A DNA stretch of 64,000 nucleotides, taken from positions 59,522,087 to 59,586,086 of the forward strand of contig CM046832.1 of assembly GCA_025618425.1 (NCBI GenBank). The letters are read 5' to 3'. The translations under genes were made by a program, and so were the position numbers. The notes below the pieces were generated by a model, which did not search any database, was not told the DNA's origin, and saw nothing but the letters and a program-made list of their open reading frames with translations. This DNA is from Heliocidaris tuberculata. Its lineage: Eukaryota > Echinodermata > Echinoidea > Camarodonta > Echinometridae. Positions 59,873 to 64,000 of the stretch are shown in pieces (position 1 is the stretch's first letter; the number at the start of each line of letters is the position of its first letter).

Positions 59873-59925
59873 AGGTGTCACAATAATGAGGAAAAGAAAT
59901 TATGCTTATCATCACGTACCATATT

Positions 59926-61545
59926 CTTGTCTTGTCTTGTCTTGTCTTGGTTGAGTCGGCATATGCAGGCTAGCTGTACTCCGCCAACTTTGTTAAAGTA
60001 GGGGGCTGTGATCGCCGGGCAAGCAGGTTGCTACTTACCGGGCTTTTTGTTTATTTAGTTGCATTTTTAATGAGTCCAATGAATTTAATGACATGGTGTC
60101 AATGTTTAGTTCGTTCCAGTCCTTTATTGTGCGCGGGAAGAAACTGAACTTGTGGGCGTCGCGTTTGATGAGCTGACGTTGAAGTTTGATATCGTTCCCT
60201 CTCGTTGGTCGATTGGTGAGTTGAATGAAGACCTCAGGGTTAATGTCAACAAAGCCTTTTATAATTTGGAACATTAGACAAAGTCTGGCATATTTTGTTC
60301 TGTCTTCTAGGGACTCCCATTTTAAGGTCTGCAACATTGTTGAGACGCTACTGATTCGTTTGTAGTTCCCCATGCAGAACCGAGCTGCCTTCCTTTGAAT
60401 GGCTTCGATTTTCTATATATCCTTCTTGAGGTGGGGATCCCATGCTGGGGAAGCGTACTCCAGGATTGGTCCCACTATGGTTTGGTAGGATAGTTGTTTG
60501 ATCTGCTGACCAGAAGTTACGTCTTAGGAATCCTAGTACTCGAGAAGCTTTTGCACAGACTTTGTTGACTTGTGCGTCCCAGAGAAGCTTGTTATCCATC
60601 ACAACGCCAAGATATGAGAATGTAGATACTTTCTGTAGTCTTTGGCCACAGAAAGTATACTTCCTGTAGTCTTTGGCCACAGAAAGTATACTCTCTTTCT
60701 TTTTGTGTTTGAGTCCCCTTGGACGATATTTTCATGATGACACGTTTAGCTGGGTCGAGGGACATAGCCCACTTATTTTGCCATTCCTCAAGTCTTGACA
60801 GATCCTCTTGGCATGCTTGGAGGACTTGAAAATCATTGGTAGTTGTACCGCATGTATAAATAACACAATCATCCGCAAACAGTTTAGTTGTTGATGACAG
60901 GCCATCTGGTAGATCATTGATATACATTAGAAAATCCAGTGGTCCTGTCACTGTTCCCTGGGGAACACCAGAAATAACCGGCATCTCCTCGGGAGAAGAT
61001 CCTTTAATCAGAACTGTTTGGGTACGTCCGGTGAGGAAGTGTCTTTCCCATTTTAGAAGGGATCCAGTAATGCCATATGATTGCAGTTTTCGTAATAATC
61101 TTTCGTGTGGAACTTTATCAAATGCTTTAGCGAAGTCTAGGAAGGCTATATGTACAGACTTTCCCTTTTCAAGGGCATTTGTTATATCGTGAATAGTAAG
61201 TACTAGTAGTAGAGCGTTTGGCTCTAAAGCCACTCTGATTATCGACCAATACGTCATGCATTTCTAAAAGCTTCATAATATGAGAATGTACATTGTGTTC
61301 AAGGATCTTACAAGCTATACAAGTTAATGACACTCCTCTATAACTGGAGAGGTCAAACTTATCAACCTTCTTAAAGATAGGGCAGACGTTAGCTCTTTTC
61401 CACTTAACAGGTACATGGCCCTCATTTATTGAGGATTGATAGATATCAGTTAAGATTGGGGCAATTTCACTTCCTGCCAGTTTAAAGATCCATGGAGGTA
61501 GACCATTCATGGAAATATTGTTAGCTAATTGGCCGTCACATCATG
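59926..61545 (-). mobile_element. 5'-truncated non-LTR retrotransposon (CR1/L2/jockey-like)
   Basis: The coding remnant (60035 to about 61525) ends on the minus strand in a TAA/TAG-closed C-terminal domain. About 85 bp of 3' UTR follow, then a (ACAAG)n tail (plus strand CTTGT units, 59926-59949). A short-repeat tail instead of poly(A) is typical of CR1/L2-type LINEs. No endonuclease domain or ORF1 is present, and the homology stops near 61540, consistent with 5' truncation during insertion. Target duplications were not identified. Confidence 0.8.
60035..61525 (-). pseudogene. Reverse transcriptase remnant of the LINE, frameshifted
   Basis: Read from high to low coordinate the reverse transcriptase blocks appear in order: GLPPWIFKLAGSEIAP, WKRANVCPIFKK, SSYRGVSLT and GFRAKRSTT (to about 61205). 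After a frame change comes IHDITNALEKG, then LDFAKAFDKVPHERLL, the palm motif ISGVPQGTV and the catalytic FADD (plus strand 60868-60879), then FSYLGVVMDNKLLW and LGFLRRN. The C-terminal part contains LEDRTKYARLCLMFQIIKG and FFPRTIKDWNEL, a conserved tail of such proteins. Breaks seen: a frame change near 61205, a tandem duplication of about 30 bp at 60631-60691 whose second copy is one base longer, a frame change near 60500, and an in-frame stop near 60409. It cannot make active enzyme. Confidence 0.85.
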
Positions 61546-63635
61546 CTATGGTTTGTAATGAATTTAGAACTATATAGACTAACCATGCAAATCTGCCATT
61601 TACTTTTATATATGTTTAGGCTAATGGACCGGGTACAATTGCCTCTCTCACTATGTTTATGTCACTATACTCTGTCAGATAATCTTTCTTGTTTTAGATC
61701 ACCATGTTGGATGCACTTTATTATGTTTACTTATGTGAATTGTATCCTATTTTACTGGAGTACCAAAATGATATCAACAACTTATGCATAAATGAGCCTT
61801 GTTTAATATACTCTCTAAAAAAATATTAAGTGAACTCTGACGTGACCTCTGGGGGAGTGAAAATGTAGTGAAAATAGAGTGAAAATAGAGTGAAAACTCA
61901 CTAAAGTGTCTTTATTTTACCAAAAATAATCCAAGAAATGTGAAAGTTGTATGTACTTGTAGAAAACGTACACTAAACTTTGAGATTTACTAATAAAACG
62001 TTTAAAACTGTGCCTATGTTATAGGCGCCAGCTATTTATATATTTACAAAAAATGTCAAGCATCATATTGCCTAAGACTTGGACGAAAAAAAACGATAAA
62101 TCTGAGACTGATTTATAGTAAGCAACTATAAAAATGGTTCACTGTATTCGTGATAGTAATTATCAAAACTTTTAGCAAACACGCAGTAATTCATTATAAA
62201 ATGATTACGATATATTTATAGTTTCCCTTTATACTCGACATAATTATAATAGGCATATGTCATACTTTGCCCTGAACGGTTCTTAACATTCTAACAAAGT
62301 GTCAAATATATAAAAGTACAATCGATCAATATCAACATTATCAACAATGGTCATGATCACAGCTTCGTATCCAATACCACTATACTACATTTATGATTGT
62401 TATCATTTTTATCAAGCATGCAATTTAAAATACCGAAGCTGATCAGATCACATCGCATGGCATACTTGAAAATATACCGAATGTATGTTTTCCAATTATG
62501 AACGATATTTGGCTTGATATTTGGATGGAAAATGCAATTACGAGCCAATGTAGTTGTAGAAACACTGCGCTTGAGACAGGAGCGTCTGGAATGAAATTCA
62601 GACGAAATTAATGTTCACTAGATCCTTTCATTTTCTTCTCGAGCTATGTATCTTTTACAAACAAAAAACCCAACCTAAAACCAAACTGCTTTTCTTTAAA
62701 TATTAAGAGAATTTATATATGTTTCTCATCGGCGGCACGTGAAGCCCAAAGGCAAAGCAGATGCAATGCAGCATCGAGTACAACGTACTTTTGCTTAACA
62801 GTTATTACGGTGGAAGGAACAATCCATACAAAAAAGCCACAGAAATGCAGTTTCTGCCTTTGCTCATATTATATCCTTTAGAGAAATTGCCCCCGAAAAA
62901 AGGAAAAATTTTGTCGTCATTTGTTTTAATAGGAAGTAATTTTATTGTGTTATGACGCATTAATAGAGCACCAACCCTGCTGCACGCACTTTTCTGCAGA
63001 TAAACCTGATAACTATAGTACACACAATTTGATAACATCACCACTCATCGCTTTGTCCATTTACACACCTTTGCTAGTTGCCATGCCAACGGGGGAAAAA
63101 AAGTTTTAAAAATCGTTGACATTACAGAGATAAACGAAAATACTTATCTTTCCTTCATCAACTTATGTTCCAGTATTCCTTTTCCCAATCTACTGTCTAT
63201 CAAAATGACCAAAGTTGGATGAAAAAGGGAGCATCTAGGCTTTAAATAATGCCAGTCCTCCACGGTTTCTTTGTTTCTGGGCATAAATGGGGAGGGAATT
63301 ATTGCTGATTTTTTGACAAGTATATAATAATTGTAAGACTTAATTTCAACCAAATAAATGTATTAAGTTGAAATCAATAATGAATGATGGCAGATACCGC
63401 CCTTACCCGCTCTCATTATGAAAAAATAACTAAATACAGGGCAAATGTCCATGCATTACATTTCGAGGGCAAAAATGAAACAGCATCTCATAATCACTCG
63501 ATTATTGTGTTAGTAATAATGATCCAATAAACTAAAATTGATCAAAGGAGACCTCTCTTGAGGGGAGGGGGATTTCCCGTAAGCCAATTATGTTGAATTG
63601 TTGAAACTGAGAAATTCTCTTCTATGCCTTTTAAT
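61546..63635. other. No gene recognised; short tandem repeat
   Basis: At 61857-61900 an 11-bp unit GTGAAAATAGA is repeated about four times with slight changes. The remainder is AT-rich without support for genes. Confidence 0.4.
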
Positions 63636-63800
63636 GATAATAATAATAATAATGATAATAATAATAATAATAATGATAATAATAATAATCATAATTATAA
63701 TCATAATCTTTAATCATAATGATAACAATGATAATAATAATAATAATGATAATAATAATAATAATGATAATAATAATAATAATAATGATAATAATAATGT
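63636..63800. repeat. (AAT)n/(ATG)n microsatellite
   Basis: Trinucleotide run of AAT with regular GAT interruptions, like that at 16226. Poly-Ile and poly-Asn frames are artefacts. Confidence 0.9.
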
Positions 63801-64000
63801 TAATGATTACAAAAATATATTTATGTTCCCTGATAATACATGGCAGGAAAGAGGGCATGCACTGTATGGCATCATACATGTATCTCACGTGAAACTCATT
63901 AGCCTCAAAAGGTAAATTGAGCTACCGTTTATAATGACGATCCCATCTCAGTTTTCTATTACTTCTTTAAAATTTGTGATATTAAAGAAGATGGTAATAG

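Overview
This window reads as metazoan nuclear DNA from a compact-gene, repeat-rich marine invertebrate, most likely an echinoderm or another ambulacrarian. That assignment is inference. It rests on AT-rich intergenic sequence, recurrent TAGGCCTA words, abundant short inverted-repeat transposons, tRNA-derived SINEs with a CACCCAGGTG core, and long microsatellites. No bacterial, organellar or viral gene organisation is visible.

Only one intact protein-coding gene is well supported: a class A (rhodopsin-like) neuropeptide GPCR on the + strand at 44769-45869. It carries the NPxxxY variant of TM7 that marks the bombesin/endothelin/CCHamide-type receptor group. All seven membrane segments lie in one exon, behind a clear splice acceptor at 44740/44741. 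The 5' exon or exons and the promoter are not identified, and a poly(A) signal follows at 46103. Two weaker coding candidates are an 82-nt exon-like segment on the minus strand (34721-34802) and a 93-residue reading frame on the + strand (32260-32541). A GC-richer, CpG-containing stretch with CCAAT, CRE-like and E2F-like sites (19420-19830) could be a promoter or 5' exon.

The rest is dominated by mobile DNA. A 5'-truncated, frameshifted non-LTR retrotransposon (59926 to about 61545, minus strand) has recognisable reverse transcriptase blocks and a pentanucleotide tail. Non-autonomous DNA elements are numerous: two copies of a piggyBac-like TTAA family (5.8 kb, 17.7 kb); two or three copies of an AAAGGGGAAGTTCACCC family carrying CRE-like palindromes (13.9, 26.8 and a remnant at 56.1 kb); TA-flanked CACTG...CAGTG elements (18.55, 30.49 kb); hAT-like GGCGGATC elements (10.46, 31.46, 58.88 kb, the last with a perfect 8-bp target duplication); a foldback family with a CCAAT box in the loop (27.5, 52.2, 52.6, 59.7 kb); and several larger composite foldbacks (1.0-2.4, 27.7-28.75, 32.86-33.45, 33.86-34.36, 57.8-58.8 kb). 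SINE copies lie at 8.7, 22.0 and 47.8 kb.

Microsatellites are prominent: (CTT)n of about 200 bp at 24.58 kb, (TA)n, (TC)n, (AAT)n and (AGT)n. Between these there are long stretches (for example 3.4-5.8, 14.4-17.7, 34.8-40.3 and 61.6-64.0 kb) where I see no gene. There is no sign of genes cooperating in a pathway here. The window is best viewed as one receptor gene embedded in transposon-rich intergenic DNA, with the unusual structure lying in the inverted-repeat elements.
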